From Maribellus luteus (GTDB lineage Bacteria > Bacteroidota > Bacteroidia > Bacteroidales > Prolixibacteraceae), in assembly GCF_003576475.1 (NCBI RefSeq), contig NZ_QWGR01000003.1, positions 372,001 through 436,000 of the forward strand: a stretch of DNA of 64,000 nucleotides, given 5' to 3'. This document shows, piece by piece, positions 54,381-63,928 of this stretch (its first letter is position 1; the number at the start of each line of letters is the position of its first letter). The position numbers and the translations under genes are program-made. The notes beneath the pieces are model-generated. The model saw nothing but the letters and a program-made list of their open reading frames with translations. It searched no databases and was not told where the DNA came from.

Positions 54381-57080
54381 ATGAGCAAGAAGAAAAACAA
54401 AACAACCTTTGGAACCTTGTCGCTGGCCATGTTTTGGCTGGTGGTTCTTTCGGGTGTTGCGTTGGCCATTCCTTTTGATGTAAAAGATCCGTATCTGAGC
54501 ATCAGCAACATGATGGTCGTAAATCCGTGGGCTTCGTTTATCCGCAATTATCATTACTGGAGCTCCCAGTTTTTCCTTATTTTCAGCCTTATACATCTTT
54601 ACGAACATTACCACTACAAGGGAAAGATCGGACTTAAAAAAGGCCTTTCTTTTCGTTTGAGCCTGGCGGTCCTGATCATTTTCCTGGCCATGATCACTGG
54701 TTTTCTTCTGAAAGGAGACGCCGACAGTCAGCAGGCCCGGCAAATATTGCAAACGCTCACCGAACGCCTTCCACTAATAGGGCAATCGCTGGCCTTTTCG
54801 CTTTTAGGTGCCCCCGAAAGCTACCAGCTGATTTATGTACACCACATTGCCACTTTCACGGTTTTCATTGCCATTGCCATGGTAGAACACGGCCGGAAAT
54901 TCTGGCCTCCGGCACTCGATTTCGTGGCATCTTCAGCAGGGCTTCTTATTTTCAGTTACTTTCTGAGTGCCCCCCTGCACGACAACCTGAATCCCGCGGT
55001 AAAAGGCCCCTGGTATTTTGTCGGATTCCAGGAAATACTGCATTGGCTCAAGCATCCCGAGTGGTCGCTGTTTATGTTTTTGGCGGTTCTTATACTGGTT
55101 TACCTTGCCAATTCCGCAAAAGGCAAAACCATGTTCCTCAGCAAACGCTCGCTGCTCATTTTTGTGGGTTTGTATTCTGTGCTCACCATTGTCGGGCTGT
55201 TTTTCAGGGGGCAAAACTGGAAATGGACAACACCGTGGAGCCAGGAATATAAATCTGAAGTCCTTCATAACTTCCGGACACCCGCCGTTAATTTTTCGCC
55301 CGAATTTGAACTGAATGAAGCGCTTGCATCTCCGGTTATTCAGGGAAGAAAAGAAAGTTGCCTGGCCTGCCACACCGGGACACACGGTTTTACAGATTCA
55401 CACCGGGCCGAAGCAGTCGGCTGTATTTCCTGTCATTCGGGCAATCCTTTTGCCACCGCAAAAGAACAGTCACACCGCAACATGATCCTTATTCCAGGGA
55501 ACCTGGCAAACGCCCAGCAATCGTGTGGCACCACACAGTGTCATCCGCAAATTACGGAGCGCGTTCCTACCGGACTAATGGCCACTTTAAGCGGTATGAT
55601 CAGCGTAAATCGTTTTGTTTTTAATGAACAGGATACTCCCGATGAGCGTGCACATGTCACCCAGTTGGGGAATTCAGCTGCCGACGAACATCTTCAGAAT
55701 TTGTGTGTTCGCTGCCACCTGGGAAACCCCAAAACCGAACCGGGCCCTGTAAACGAGTTCAGCCGTGGCGGAGGATGCCTGACCTGTCATTTAAACTACA
55801 GTCCGGAGGCCGAAAAAGAACTGGCGGAAAACAAAGGAGAAATTATGCGGGCACATCCCGAAGTAAGTCTGAAAGTTACAAACAACCACTGCTTTGGCTG
55901 CCACAGCCGTTCGGGCCGGATTTCGACCAACTACGAAGGCTGGCACGAAACAACACTGACAAAAAAAGAAATGCCCGACTCGGCCCATTACCGGCTTATT
56001 GAAGGTGAACGGGTGTTTGTGAAAAAGCAGGAAGATGTACACCACAAACTCGGACTGGAATGCATCGACTGTCATCATTCATACGAGCTGATGGGCGATG
56101 GCAATCATTACGCGCACCAGGAAAACCAGCAGGATGTTCAGTGCTCGGATTGCCACATCGACGGCGAACCCCGAACCATTGCAGCTGAAGACCTTGACAA
56201 TGAATCGGCCATTATTGCGGCGCTTCGTTTTGGCAATATTGCAGGCAAAAAACTATTGCTGACCGAAAAACACAAACGCGCCTTGATCAACACTTATGTC
56301 GAAAACGACTCGGTGTATTTCATCACCAAAAACAGTGGTAAAAAAATGACCATGCGGGCACCGGCAGCCGTTTGTTCGCGAAACGAGGCACATTCCAGCC
56401 TCTCCTGCTCCAGCTGCCACACCTCGTGGGCACCTACCTGTATTGGCTGCCACAATGCTTACGATGCCAATGAGCGCGGATACAACATGATTGAAAACCG
56501 CGAACAGAAAGGTACGTGGGTGGAATACATCGGGCAGTACGAGGCTAAACCGCCAACACTGGGCATTCGGAAATCAAAAGATAAAACAGAAGTCGTTCCG
56601 GTTATTCCGGGAATGATTATGACCATTGACATGAAATCGTACACCGGCAACGAAAACGATCCCGAAATTTTTCATCGGTTGTATGCCCCCACTTCGCCGC
56701 ACACCACCTCCGCCAAGGGAAGAAGTTGCGTAAGTTGCCACAACAACCCGGTGGCGCTGGGCTACGGAGAAGGCGAGCTTAACTATGTTATTGCAAACGG
56801 AAAAGGAACCTGGGAATTCAGTTCGCAATATGCAGCCGATCCGCACGACGGACTACCGGCCGATGCCTGGATCGATTTTCTGAAAACCCGTACTGAAAAA
56901 GTGGCCACCCGCTCCGATCTTTTCCCCTTTGACGAGCAACAACAGCAGCGCATCCTTACCGTGGGAGCCTGCCTTACCTGCCACGACGAAAACTCGGAAG
57001 TAATGCAACAAAGCCTGAATCATTTCGAAGAACTTCTCAAAACCAGGACTCAGCAGTGCATCCTTCCGGAATGGAAATAA
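54381..57080 (+). CDS. Cytochrome b (b6-type) fused to multiheme cytochrome c domain
   Basis: 899 residues. Part 1 (about 1-300): cytochrome b with His pairs H58/H72 (helix B) and H155/H170 (helix D); a 15-residue step on helix D is as in cytochrome b6. KGPWYFVGFQE and KHPEWS resemble the quinol-site signature. Part 2 (about 325-899): heme c motifs CLACH (C327), CISCH, CGTTQCH (a CX3CH variant), CVRCH, CLTCH, CFGCH, CIDCH, CSDCH, CSSCH, CIGCH, CVSCH and CLTCH (C864), i.e. 11 CXXCH plus one variant, up to 12 hemes. With the Rieske protein this gives a complex replacing cytochrome c1. Electron acceptor unknown. Confidence 0.93.
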   Translation: MSKKKNKTTFGTLSLAMFWLVVLSGVALAIPFDVKDPYLSISNMMVVNPWASFIRNYHYWSSQFFLIFSLIHLYEHYHYKGKIGLKKGLSFRLSLAVLIIFLAMITGFLLKGDADSQQARQILQTLTERLPLIGQSLAFSLLGAPESYQLIYVHHIATFTVFIAIAMVEHGRKFWPPALDFVASSAGLLIFSYFLSAPLHDNLNPAVKGPWYFVGFQEILHWLKHPEWSLFMFLAVLILVYLANSAKGKTMFLSKRSLLIFVGLYSVLTIVGLFFRGQNWKWTTPWSQEYKSEVLHNFRTPAVNFSPEFELNEALASPVIQGRKESCLACHTGTHGFTDSHRAEAVGCISCHSGNPFATAKEQSHRNMILIPGNLANAQQSCGTTQCHPQITERVPTGLMATLSGMISVNRFVFNEQDTPDERAHVTQLGNSAADEHLQNLCVRCHLGNPKTEPGPVNEFSRGGGCLTCHLNYSPEAEKELAENKGEIMRAHPEVSLKVTNNHCFGCHSRSGRISTNYEGWHETTLTKKEMPDSAHYRLIEGERVFVKKQEDVHHKLGLECIDCHHSYELMGDGNHYAHQENQQDVQCSDCHIDGEPRTIAAEDLDNESAIIAALRFGNIAGKKLLLTEKHKRALINTYVENDSVYFITKNSGKKMTMRAPAAVCSRNEAHSSLSCSSCHTSWAPTCIGCHNAYDANERGYNMIENREQKGTWVEYIGQYEAKPPTLGIRKSKDKTEVVPVIPGMIMTIDMKSYTGNENDPEIFHRLYAPTSPHTTSAKGRSCVSCHNNPVALGYGEGELNYVIANGKGTWEFSSQYAADPHDGLPADAWIDFLKTRTEKVATRSDLFPFDEQQQQRILTVGACLTCHDENSEVMQQSLNHFEELLKTRTQQCILPEWK

Positions 57081-57088
57081 ACTTTGGA

Positions 57089-57652
57089 TTATTTTCCTGA
57101 GTTCAAATCCTCCGGGTAATTCAGGTTTCGGAACAACTCAGGATATTTTTTTACCCATTTGTCCGATTCAACAAAATGGGTGTTGATTTCCTGTAGCAGA
57201 AAATGCAATTTGTAATTACCCTCTCCGATTTTGGCCTCGATTTGCGGAAGAATACTCTTGCGGTAAAAGGCAATCAAAGGTTCTTTCTTCCCATCGTGGA
57301 GAGGAACAACGGCATCAAAATCACTGGTTTCTTGTTTTAGAAATTCGATAAAATCAGCAGCAACAAAAGGAGCGTCCACACTTAACACAAAATTCCATTC
57401 ATTGCCCGATTCTTTTAGGCAGGAATAAATGCCTCCCATGGGGCCACAATCTTTTACCTCGTCAGCGACCAGTCGATGCGATCCAACCCGGTGCTTTTCC
57501 GCATCAGAACTGATCAGGATTTCATCACAGAGCTTCGAGCACAAATCAACAGCACGGGACAAAAGTGTTTTGCCGTCTAACTCAAGCAGTGCTTTGTCGG
57601 CTCCCATACGGCTGCTTTTTCCCCCGGTAAGAATGATGGCTGTGATTTGCAT
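57089..57652 (-). CDS. mobA: Molybdenum cofactor guanylyltransferase
   Basis: 187 residues. Adds GMP to molybdopterin to give MGD, the cofactor of DMSO-reductase-family enzymes. Nucleotide site LTGGKSSRMGADKALLEL at the N-terminus, and SVDAPFVA. Convergent with the multiheme gene, 8 bp apart. Its presence beside the molybdoenzyme operon fits a shared need. Start supported by full motif I. Confidence 0.92.
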   Translation of the reverse strand: MQITAIILTGGKSSRMGADKALLELDGKTLLSRAVDLCSKLCDEILISSDAEKHRVGSHRLVADEVKDCGPMGGIYSCLKESGNEWNFVLSVDAPFVAADFIEFLKQETSDFDAVVPLHDGKKEPLIAFYRKSILPQIEAKIGEGNYKLHFLLQEINTHFVESDKWVKKYPELFRNLNYPEDLNSGK

Positions 57653-57654
57653 CC

Positions 57655-57691
57655 TTTAAAAACAAAAAGCCCTGACAGAAGTGCCAGGGCT
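57655..57691 (-). terminator. Terminator of clpX
   Basis: Minus-strand stem AGCCCTG / CAGGGCT (57685-57691 with 57668-57674), 10-nt loop, followed by TTTTTGTTTTT. Confidence 0.85.
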
Positions 57692-57698
57692 GCGTATA

Positions 57699-58931
57699 TT
57701 AACTAGCTTTTAATCGCTGTAAACTCGATTTATCCAGCTTATCTGCTGCATATTCTTTTGTGATCACGAAGTGCTCCACTTCTTCCGAAGGCATGTCGAA
57801 CATCGCATCGTTCATGATGTTCTCGCAAATGGAACGAAGTCCGCGGGCACCCAATTTAAACTCGATGGCCTTTTCTACGATGTAATCCAGGGCATCCGGC
57901 TCAAATTCAATTTTAATACCGTCGATCTCAAACAACTTTTTGTACTGCTTAATGATCGAATTTTTGGGCTCGGTAAGGATGTTCCTTAGTGTCTCTTTAT
58001 CCAGCGGATCGAGGTAAGCCAACACCGGCAAACGGCCGATAATCTCAGGAATCATACCAAACGATTTCAAGTCCTGCGGCGAAACATACTGCAACAGGTT
58101 TTCACGTTCGATGCGGTCGGTTTCCTTGGCAGCACTATATCCAATCACTTTTGTATTCAAACGGTTTGCGATTTTGCGCTCAATCCCGTCGAAAGCGCCA
58201 CCGCAAATAAAGAGGATGTTTTTGGTATCCACCGGAATCAGTTTCTGCTCCGGATGTTTCCTTCCTCCCTGTGGCGGAACGTTTACGATCGAACCTTCCA
58301 ACAGCTTCAGCAAACCTTGCTGAACACCTTCGCCTGACACATCACGCGTGATCGAAGGATTATCTGATTTACGGGCGATTTTATCGATTTCATCTACAAA
58401 TACAATTCCGCGCTCGGCCGCTTCCACATTGTAATCCGCCGCTTGCAGCAAACGGGTTAGCAAACTTTCTATGTCTTCGCCCACGTAACCGGCTTCGGTT
58501 AAAACCGTGGCATCAACAATGGTGAAGGGAACATGCAACATCCGGGCAATGGTTCGCGCCAGCAGGGTTTTCCCGGTACCGGTTTCACCAACCAAAATGA
58601 TGTTGGATTTTTCAATCTCTGTATCGTCGTCACTAACGTGCTGTGTCAACCGTTTGTAGTGGTTGTACACCGAAACTGAAAGAATTTTCTTGGCGCGGTC
58701 CTGTCCAATCACATACTGATCCAGAAATTCCTTGATTTCCTTTGGCTTCATCAGCTGAATCCCATCCAGGTCGAAGCTGTCGTTGCTTTTGAGTTCTTCC
58801 AGAATAATGGAGTGCGCCTGATCAGCACACCGGTCACAAATATGCCCGTCGATCCCAGCAATGAGTAAATTCACCTCATTCTTCTCCCGTCCGCAAAACG
58901 AGCACTTGTCCATATTTTTACTATTTGACAT
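57699..58931 (-). CDS. clpX: ATP-dependent Clp protease ATP-binding subunit ClpX
   Basis: 410 residues. Unfoldase that feeds proteins to ClpP. N-terminal zinc finger [12 protein letters not shown], Walker [18 protein letters not shown] Walker B, and later GAFDGIE pore and RLNTKVIG. Overlaps the clpP stop by one base (TAATG), so coupled to clpP. Confidence 0.97.
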   Translation of the reverse strand: MSNSKNMDKCSFCGREKNEVNLLIAGIDGHICDRCADQAHSIILEELKSNDSFDLDGIQLMKPKEIKEFLDQYVIGQDRAKKILSVSVYNHYKRLTQHVSDDDTEIEKSNIILVGETGTGKTLLARTIARMLHVPFTIVDATVLTEAGYVGEDIESLLTRLLQAADYNVEAAERGIVFVDEIDKIARKSDNPSITRDVSGEGVQQGLLKLLEGSIVNVPPQGGRKHPEQKLIPVDTKNILFICGGAFDGIERKIANRLNTKVIGYSAAKETDRIERENLLQYVSPQDLKSFGMIPEIIGRLPVLAYLDPLDKETLRNILTEPKNSIIKQYKKLFEIDGIKIEFEPDALDYIVEKAIEFKLGARGLRSICENIMNDAMFDMPSEEVEHFVITKEYAADKLDKSSLQRLKAS

Positions 58932-59620
58932 TATTTCCTGTTACGTACCAAAATTTCGTCGATCATACCGTATTCAACGGCCTCTTCGGCAGTCATCCAG
59001 TAATCACGATCCGAATCTTTTTCAATTTGTTCAAAAGTTTGTCCCGAATGTTCTGCAATAATAGAGTACAGTTCATTCTTGATCTTTTTGATTTCGCGGG
59101 CGGTAATCTCAATATCCGAAGCCTGCCCCTGGGCACCTCCCATCGGCTGGTGGATCATGATCCGCGAATGTTTCAGTGCCGAGCGCTTTCCTTTGGCTCC
59201 GGCGGTCATTAGCACTGCTGCCATCGAGGCTGCCATACCGGTACAAATGGTGGCCACATTGGCTGTAATGTATTGCATGGTATCGTAAATACCCAAACCG
59301 GCATATACCGAACCTCCGGGCGAATTAAAGTAGATCTGAATATCCTTGCTGGGGTCGGTTGATTCGAGGAACAGCAACTGTGCCTGGATAATGTTAGCTA
59401 CTGTATCGTCGATCGGAACACCCAAAAAGATAATACGATCCATCATCAAACGCGAAAACACATCCATAGAAGCTACGTTCAACTGACGTTCTTCAATAAT
59501 GGTTGGAGAGATATAGGCTCCGTACATCGAAGTATACCGGTGCAAAGTCATGCTGCTTATTCCTGCATGACCGGTTGCATATTTTTTAAATTCGTTGTGG
59601 TTTTCCATTGTATAATTCAC
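58931..59620 (-). CDS. clpP: ATP-dependent Clp protease proteolytic subunit ClpP
   Basis: 229 residues (an in-frame ATG four codons later is possible). Catalytic Ser in [12 protein letters not shown] and His in [10 protein letters not shown], then the Asp in the C-terminal part. N-terminal pro-segment of about 25 residues. Lies between tig and clpX, the standard tig-clpP-clpX order. Confidence 0.96.
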   Translation of the reverse strand: MNYTMENHNEFKKYATGHAGISSMTLHRYTSMYGAYISPTIIEERQLNVASMDVFSRLMMDRIIFLGVPIDDTVANIIQAQLLFLESTDPSKDIQIYFNSPGGSVYAGLGIYDTMQYITANVATICTGMAASMAAVLMTAGAKGKRSALKHSRIMIHQPMGGAQGQASDIEITAREIKKIKNELYSIIAEHSGQTFEQIEKDSDRDYWMTAEEAVEYGMIDEILVRNRK

Positions 59621-59740
59621 TTAATAAAAAAACTTTGCAAATCAGTTATTTTAAACGATTCACAAAGTTATAAAAAAGTTCTTTGCTCTTACCTTTTCGC
59701 AGGAGCTATATTTCCTCGATGTGAAACAGGCTGTATTCGC

Positions 59741-61093
59741 CTATTGCATCATTTTTGTAAACTCTTCCTGAGAGATTTCTTCCTCTACAACAGTAACCTT
59801 TTCTTTTACGATTGCGATTACTTTGTCTTCGTGAAGCTTTTTGTAAATGCGCTCGTTCTCTTCCGGTTTTTCAAGCATCATTTTAGCAAACGACTCCAGT
59901 TGTTCTTCCGGAACATCGTAGATACCGTATTGCTGGTACTGCGCCAATGCAATGTTTTTCGCAAAATCTTCGGCTTCTTCCGGTGTTACTTTTACTTCAG
60001 CTTCTTTGGCAATTGAATCTTTGATCAGCTGCCATTGCAGGTCTTTCATAAAACCGTCGAAATCCTGATCAATCTGCTCTTCTGTCAATTCTTTGTTCAC
60101 TTCTTTCAACCAGCGTTTCAGGAAAGCTTCAGGCAACTCAAGGTTAGCCTGTTCTACCAAACTGTCGCGGGTATCTATCGCAAATTTATATTCTGAAGAA
60201 CTTACCAAACTTCTGGCGATCTCTTCTTTGATTCTTGCTCTGAAATCTTCGATCGTTTTTACCTCAGTTTCTTCACCGTAAAGCTTTTTGAAAAGCTCTT
60301 CGTTCAGTTCTGCTTTCTGAAACTGAAGCACTTCAGTTACTGTGAATTTGAATTCGCTGTTCAGCTCGTCAGCCTCTTCATGCTTGATGTTAAGCATGTG
60401 ACCTACTTCGTGACGGTTGTCGAAAGCTTTTACCGGATCGAAAATAATAATGTCGTCTTTCTTGCAACCAACAAACGATTTTTTGATCTCTTCGTCTTTG
60501 ATTCTATCCACCGCCAGGATCACGCCTTCCGGTGCAATGCCACCTTCCACGTCGCTTCCTTCAGCGTCGATCTGAACAAAGTTTCCGCGAACAGAACTGG
60601 TTTCGCTTGCTTCTTCTGCCGGAACGTTTTCGCCCAACTGATTGGCAGCCATTTCTTCCTGTTGCTGAACCATTTCATCCGAAACAGCAATCTTATAATA
60701 CTTCAGTTTGTTGTCTTTGTCTAACGAAACATTTACTTCGGGAGCCAAAGCAACATCGAAAGTAAAAGTGAAATTCTCGTCCGTTTCCCAATTGATAGGA
60801 GCCTGTTTTTCTTCGTTCGGAAGCGGTTCTCCCAGGATTGGAAGTTTTTCATCCACCAGGAATTTCGACAAATTATGAGAAAGCAATTTGTTTACTTCTT
60901 CTACCAAAACAGCTGTACCAAATCTTTTCTGGATAAGCCCTTTAGGTGCTTTTCCTGGTCTGAATCCCGGGATGGAAGCTTTTTGACGATAGTCTTTCAA
61001 AACATCCGCCACTTGCTTTTCGTAATCAGCCTTATCAATGGCAATGTTGATCACTGCATTTACATTGTCGATGTTTTCCCTGGTAATATTCAT
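59741..61093 (-). CDS. tig: Trigger factor
   Basis: 450 residues. Ribosome-bound chaperone for new chains. N-terminal ribosome-binding domain with the GFRPGKAPKGLI signature (about 42-53), then a PPIase-like middle domain that is divergent, as usual in Bacteroidota, and a helical C-terminal chaperone domain. First of tig-clpP-clpX. Confidence 0.94.
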   Translation of the reverse strand: MNITRENIDNVNAVINIAIDKADYEKQVADVLKDYRQKASIPGFRPGKAPKGLIQKRFGTAVLVEEVNKLLSHNLSKFLVDEKLPILGEPLPNEEKQAPINWETDENFTFTFDVALAPEVNVSLDKDNKLKYYKIAVSDEMVQQQEEMAANQLGENVPAEEASETSSVRGNFVQIDAEGSDVEGGIAPEGVILAVDRIKDEEIKKSFVGCKKDDIIIFDPVKAFDNRHEVGHMLNIKHEEADELNSEFKFTVTEVLQFQKAELNEELFKKLYGEETEVKTIEDFRARIKEEIARSLVSSSEYKFAIDTRDSLVEQANLELPEAFLKRWLKEVNKELTEEQIDQDFDGFMKDLQWQLIKDSIAKEAEVKVTPEEAEDFAKNIALAQYQQYGIYDVPEEQLESFAKMMLEKPEENERIYKKLHEDKVIAIVKEKVTVVEEEISQEEFTKMMQ

Positions 61094-61175
61094 TTGTTCT
61101 TACTTAAATTAATTGCTTTCCTATAAACTAAAACCGCCAACTCTTACCTAAACAGGAAGGTCGGCGGTAAGCTTG

Positions 61176-61256
61176 TGCGGATGAAGGGACTCGAACCCCC
61201 ACACCGTAGGTACTAGATCCTAAGTCTAGCGCGTCTACCAATTCCGCCACATCCGC
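61176..61256 (-). tRNA. tRNA-Leu (anticodon TAG)
   Basis: Minus strand begins GCGGATGTGGCGG; acceptor pairs GCGGATG/CATCCGC, anticodon arm CTAGA-CTTAGGA-TCTAG with anticodon TAG (loop positions 34-36), a short variable arm region and T loop TTCGAGT. CCA is not encoded. Located between tig and the LysR regulator. Confidence 0.93.
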
Positions 61257-61386
61257 ATTTAGCGGCGCAAAGGTAAACAAAAATTTTATTTTCCAATACC
61301 TTTTGCGCTTTTTAATAAAAATCTTATCCCTCTACTTTTAAATTGGCCCTGAACATCTTTTCATCCGGTGGCCTCTCAAAAGTTGT

Positions 61387-62328
61387 TTATTTCCATTCCA
61401 CAATTGTTCCGCGCGACGGGTCTTGCAGCTCTTTAGGTACCACCTCGCGCATTTCGTTCAGCAACAGGTTGATCAACTTATGCTTGGCAAAATGGCGCGA
61501 ATAAACCAGGCTAACTTCCCGCAGCGGTTTCATGTTGGTAAAGCTCATTACATTGTAAGCCCGTTTTTGCGACATGGTTGCTTTTGCCAGTTCCGGAATC
61601 AAGGTAAGCCCTCCTTCCCTGTCAACAATGTTCATCAGCGTTTCGAGCGATCCAGCCTCAAAATGGAATGGCAACTGGCTGTCGGTTGTGCCCAGATACG
61701 AGCAAAGATTCACCACCTGGTCGCGGAAACAATGTCCATCGCTCAGCAGCCAAATCTCGGGCGTCGCAATATCTTTTACGGTTATCTCTTTTTGCGTATG
61801 CAACTTATGGTTGGCATTCGCATAAATCAGCATTTCTTCGTAGAAAACCGGTTTTTCAATAATCTTCTCTTCCTTTAAAGGAGTAACCAAAATACCGACA
61901 TCAATTAAGTCTTTGTTGATGAGTTGTATGATGTTTTCGGTGGTTGCTTCTACCACTTTAATAAAAATATTCGGGTATTTTTTCTTGTAAGCACCGATAA
62001 AAATAGGCAAAAGATAAGGTGCCAGTGTAGGAATAATACCGATCCGCAACATTCCCGAAACCTGGTTTTTATGGTCTTTTACAATGTTGTTGATTTCGTC
62101 GGCCTGTTTCAGCACTACGCGGGCCTGTTCAATAATCCTGACTCCTACATCTGTAGGAATCAACGGTTGCTTACTTCGGTCGAAGATGATGATCTCCATA
62201 TCTTCTTCGAGCTTTTTAATTTGCATGGAAAGGGTTGGCTGCGTAATAAAACAGGCTTCGGCTGCTTTGCCAAAATGCCGGTAGGTATCTACTGCAACTA
62301 TATATTCCAACTGAGTTAAAGTGATCAT
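61387..62328 (-). CDS. oxyR: LysR-type hydrogen peroxide sensor OxyR
   Basis: 313 residues. N-terminal winged HTH (LTQLEYIVAVDTYRHFGKAAEACFITQPTLSMQI) and a C-terminal effector domain with GHCFRDQVVNLC, matching the two redox cysteines (C199 and C208 of E. coli OxyR) that form a disulfide on peroxide. So a peroxide-responding activator, apt beside two oxygen-respiring oxidases. No target gene directly adjacent. Confidence 0.9.
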   Translation of the reverse strand: MITLTQLEYIVAVDTYRHFGKAAEACFITQPTLSMQIKKLEEDMEIIIFDRSKQPLIPTDVGVRIIEQARVVLKQADEINNIVKDHKNQVSGMLRIGIIPTLAPYLLPIFIGAYKKKYPNIFIKVVEATTENIIQLINKDLIDVGILVTPLKEEKIIEKPVFYEEMLIYANANHKLHTQKEITVKDIATPEIWLLSDGHCFRDQVVNLCSYLGTTDSQLPFHFEAGSLETLMNIVDREGGLTLIPELAKATMSQKRAYNVMSFTNMKPLREVSLVYSRHFAKHKLINLLLNEMREVVPKELQDPSRGTIVEWK

Positions 62329-62422
62329 GGCGCGTTGATTTTTGCTAAAATTAGAAAAAATCTATAATATCAGGGAATACATTGCCCCAAAATGGATATT
62401 GTAAAGTAAATGCTAAATCCGC

Positions 62423-62938
62423 TTATTTATAGTGCTGTTGTCGAAGCCATTCAAAAGCCGCTACCGACAGCGCATTCGAAATATTCATCGATTTACAGCC
62501 GCCATGCATGGGGATAAATACTTTGCATTCGCTTTTTTCGATGATGTGTGCGGGAATTCCGTGCGACTCACTTCCGCCCAGTAAAATGGTTTTCCCCGGA
62601 ATTTGTTGCGTAAAAATATTGGAAGCCCCCTCGCAGGTTTCCAAAACCGTCAGCGAATAATTCTTGAGGTATTCTGTCGTAAATTCTTCTTCGGAAATAA
62701 TCTGCCAGGGCATTTGATCGTAGGAAAAACCGGCTGTTCTGCGAATTTTTGATTCACGCTGCTGCTCGTTCCCCTGGATAAACAATACCCTTTCGGCCCC
62801 CACGTTGTGCGCCAGCCTGATTATCTTTCCCATGTTGTCGGGGTTTTTTAACTGCCATGCAGCAATGATCAGTTTTCTATCAGAACCATCACTACCAACA
62901 GGGTTATTTTTGAAAAAATCTACTGCGTTGGTATTCAT
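62423..62938 (-). CDS. RNA 2'-O-methyltransferase, SpoU/TrmH family
   Basis: 171 residues. SPOUT knot motifs: ILLGGSESHGIP (SAM-binding), and the C-terminal IPMHGGCKSMNISNALSVAAFEWLR. Size corresponds to TrmH/TrmL-like enzymes that methylate tRNA ribose; the exact position cannot be told. Single gene, divergent from the next one. Confidence 0.88.
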   Translation of the reverse strand: MNTNAVDFFKNNPVGSDGSDRKLIIAAWQLKNPDNMGKIIRLAHNVGAERVLFIQGNEQQRESKIRRTAGFSYDQMPWQIISEEEFTTEYLKNYSLTVLETCEGASNIFTQQIPGKTILLGGSESHGIPAHIIEKSECKVFIPMHGGCKSMNISNALSVAAFEWLRQQHYK

Positions 62939-62991
62939 CTTCCGGTATGCTTAAAAATGTTTTATCATTCGTCGAACTGCGGCTAAAATAC

Positions 62992-62999
62992 TACATTTG
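62992..62999 (+). promoter_or_regulatory. Candidate -7 box (TACATTTG)
   Basis: Exact TAnnTTTG match only 7 or 16 bp before the two possible starts of the lipoprotein gene; the transcript would then have a very short or no leader. Confidence 0.4.
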
Positions 63000-63005
63000 C
63001 CAAAA

Positions 63006-63809
63006 ATGGTAAGTATGAGACAGGTATTTCAATACATCATCGTTGCATTGTTATTTTTTGTTTCGGCATGTGGCCCGTCGGAGGAAGACCTGGCCCGCGT
63101 AAAAATGGAACAGGCTAAAAATCTGTTGGTTCAGCAGGATACGGCAAAAGCTTTGCAAACCATGGACAGTATCCCGGGTTTGTATCCCAAGGCCATGTAT
63201 TCGATCAATGCCGCGAAAAACCTGGCAAACGAGGTTCGTTTTGAAGTACTGCAAAGAAAAGAGTCGGAACTGGATACCATTAAAGTGCGCATTACCGAAC
63301 TGGAAAAGAATTTTGTAACAGAGAAAACGGAGTTTGACCGCTACACCCAATACATTCACAAACGCCAGACGTTCCAGCGTGCCTGGGATCGTTCATACAT
63401 CCAGGTTCACCTCGACGAACGGGGCGATTTATACCTGAGCAGCAACTACCACGGCGAAAACTGGCTCGACCATACAGGAATAAGGGTTTACGACAGTGGT
63501 GAAGACGCCAAAACAGATACCATCCCGATAGGCAGCCCCGATAACCACCGCAGCGATTTTATGGAAGCCAAGTGGGAAAAAGTTTCTTACCGCAACGGTA
63601 AAGACAACGGCGTGATCGAATTTATCGCCCAGCATGTTGACCGCAACCTGAAAGCTGTTTTCCTGGGAAACGAATACTACTACATTATCCTGGAGAAATA
63701 CGACAAGGAAGCGGTTCGCGATGCACTTGCCCTTTCAAAAGCCATCAAAGCACGCACCCGGCTCGAAGCAGAAATTTCGGCTTTGCATAAAAAGCTGAAT
63801 ATTCAGTAA
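63006..63809 (+). CDS. Lipoprotein of unknown function
   Basis: 267 residues from the ATG at 63006; ATG at 63015 (MRQVFQYIIVALLFFVSAC) is equally possible. Lipobox VSAC. Residues 35-105 form a long coiled coil ('RVKMEQAKNLL', 'ELEKNFVTEK') and the middle (about 120-220) is beta-rich (VHLDERGDLYLSSNYHG). A C-terminal helix ends LEAEISALHKKLNIQ. Family not recognised. Single gene. Confidence 0.75.
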   Translation: MVSMRQVFQYIIVALLFFVSACGPSEEDLARVKMEQAKNLLVQQDTAKALQTMDSIPGLYPKAMYSINAAKNLANEVRFEVLQRKESELDTIKVRITELEKNFVTEKTEFDRYTQYIHKRQTFQRAWDRSYIQVHLDERGDLYLSSNYHGENWLDHTGIRVYDSGEDAKTDTIPIGSPDNHRSDFMEAKWEKVSYRNGKDNGVIEFIAQHVDRNLKAVFLGNEYYYIILEKYDKEAVRDALALSKAIKARTRLEAEISALHKKLNIQ

Positions 63810-63874
63810 ATTTCAGCTCAAGTTTCCTTCCGGGAAAAACGAAACAGATAAAGTACCGGCGGCACAACACAAAA

Positions 63875-63903
63875 AAAGGTGTTTGCTGTACGCAAAACAC
63901 CTT
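63875..63903 (-). terminator. Terminator for the gene entering from the right edge
   Basis: Minus-strand hairpin AAGGTGTTTTGC / GCAAACACCTT (one bulged base) followed by a run of five or more T. It lies 26 bp after the stop of the partial gene at 63929. Confidence 0.75.
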
Positions 63904-63928
63904 CACCCTTCGCTCTCTGCAGAGAGAA

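Noticed and set aside
55534-55552. Counting the CX3CH motif (CGTTQCH) as a certain heme site
   Set aside because: Heme attachment to CX3CH is possible but less certain; therefore I state 11 sites plus one.
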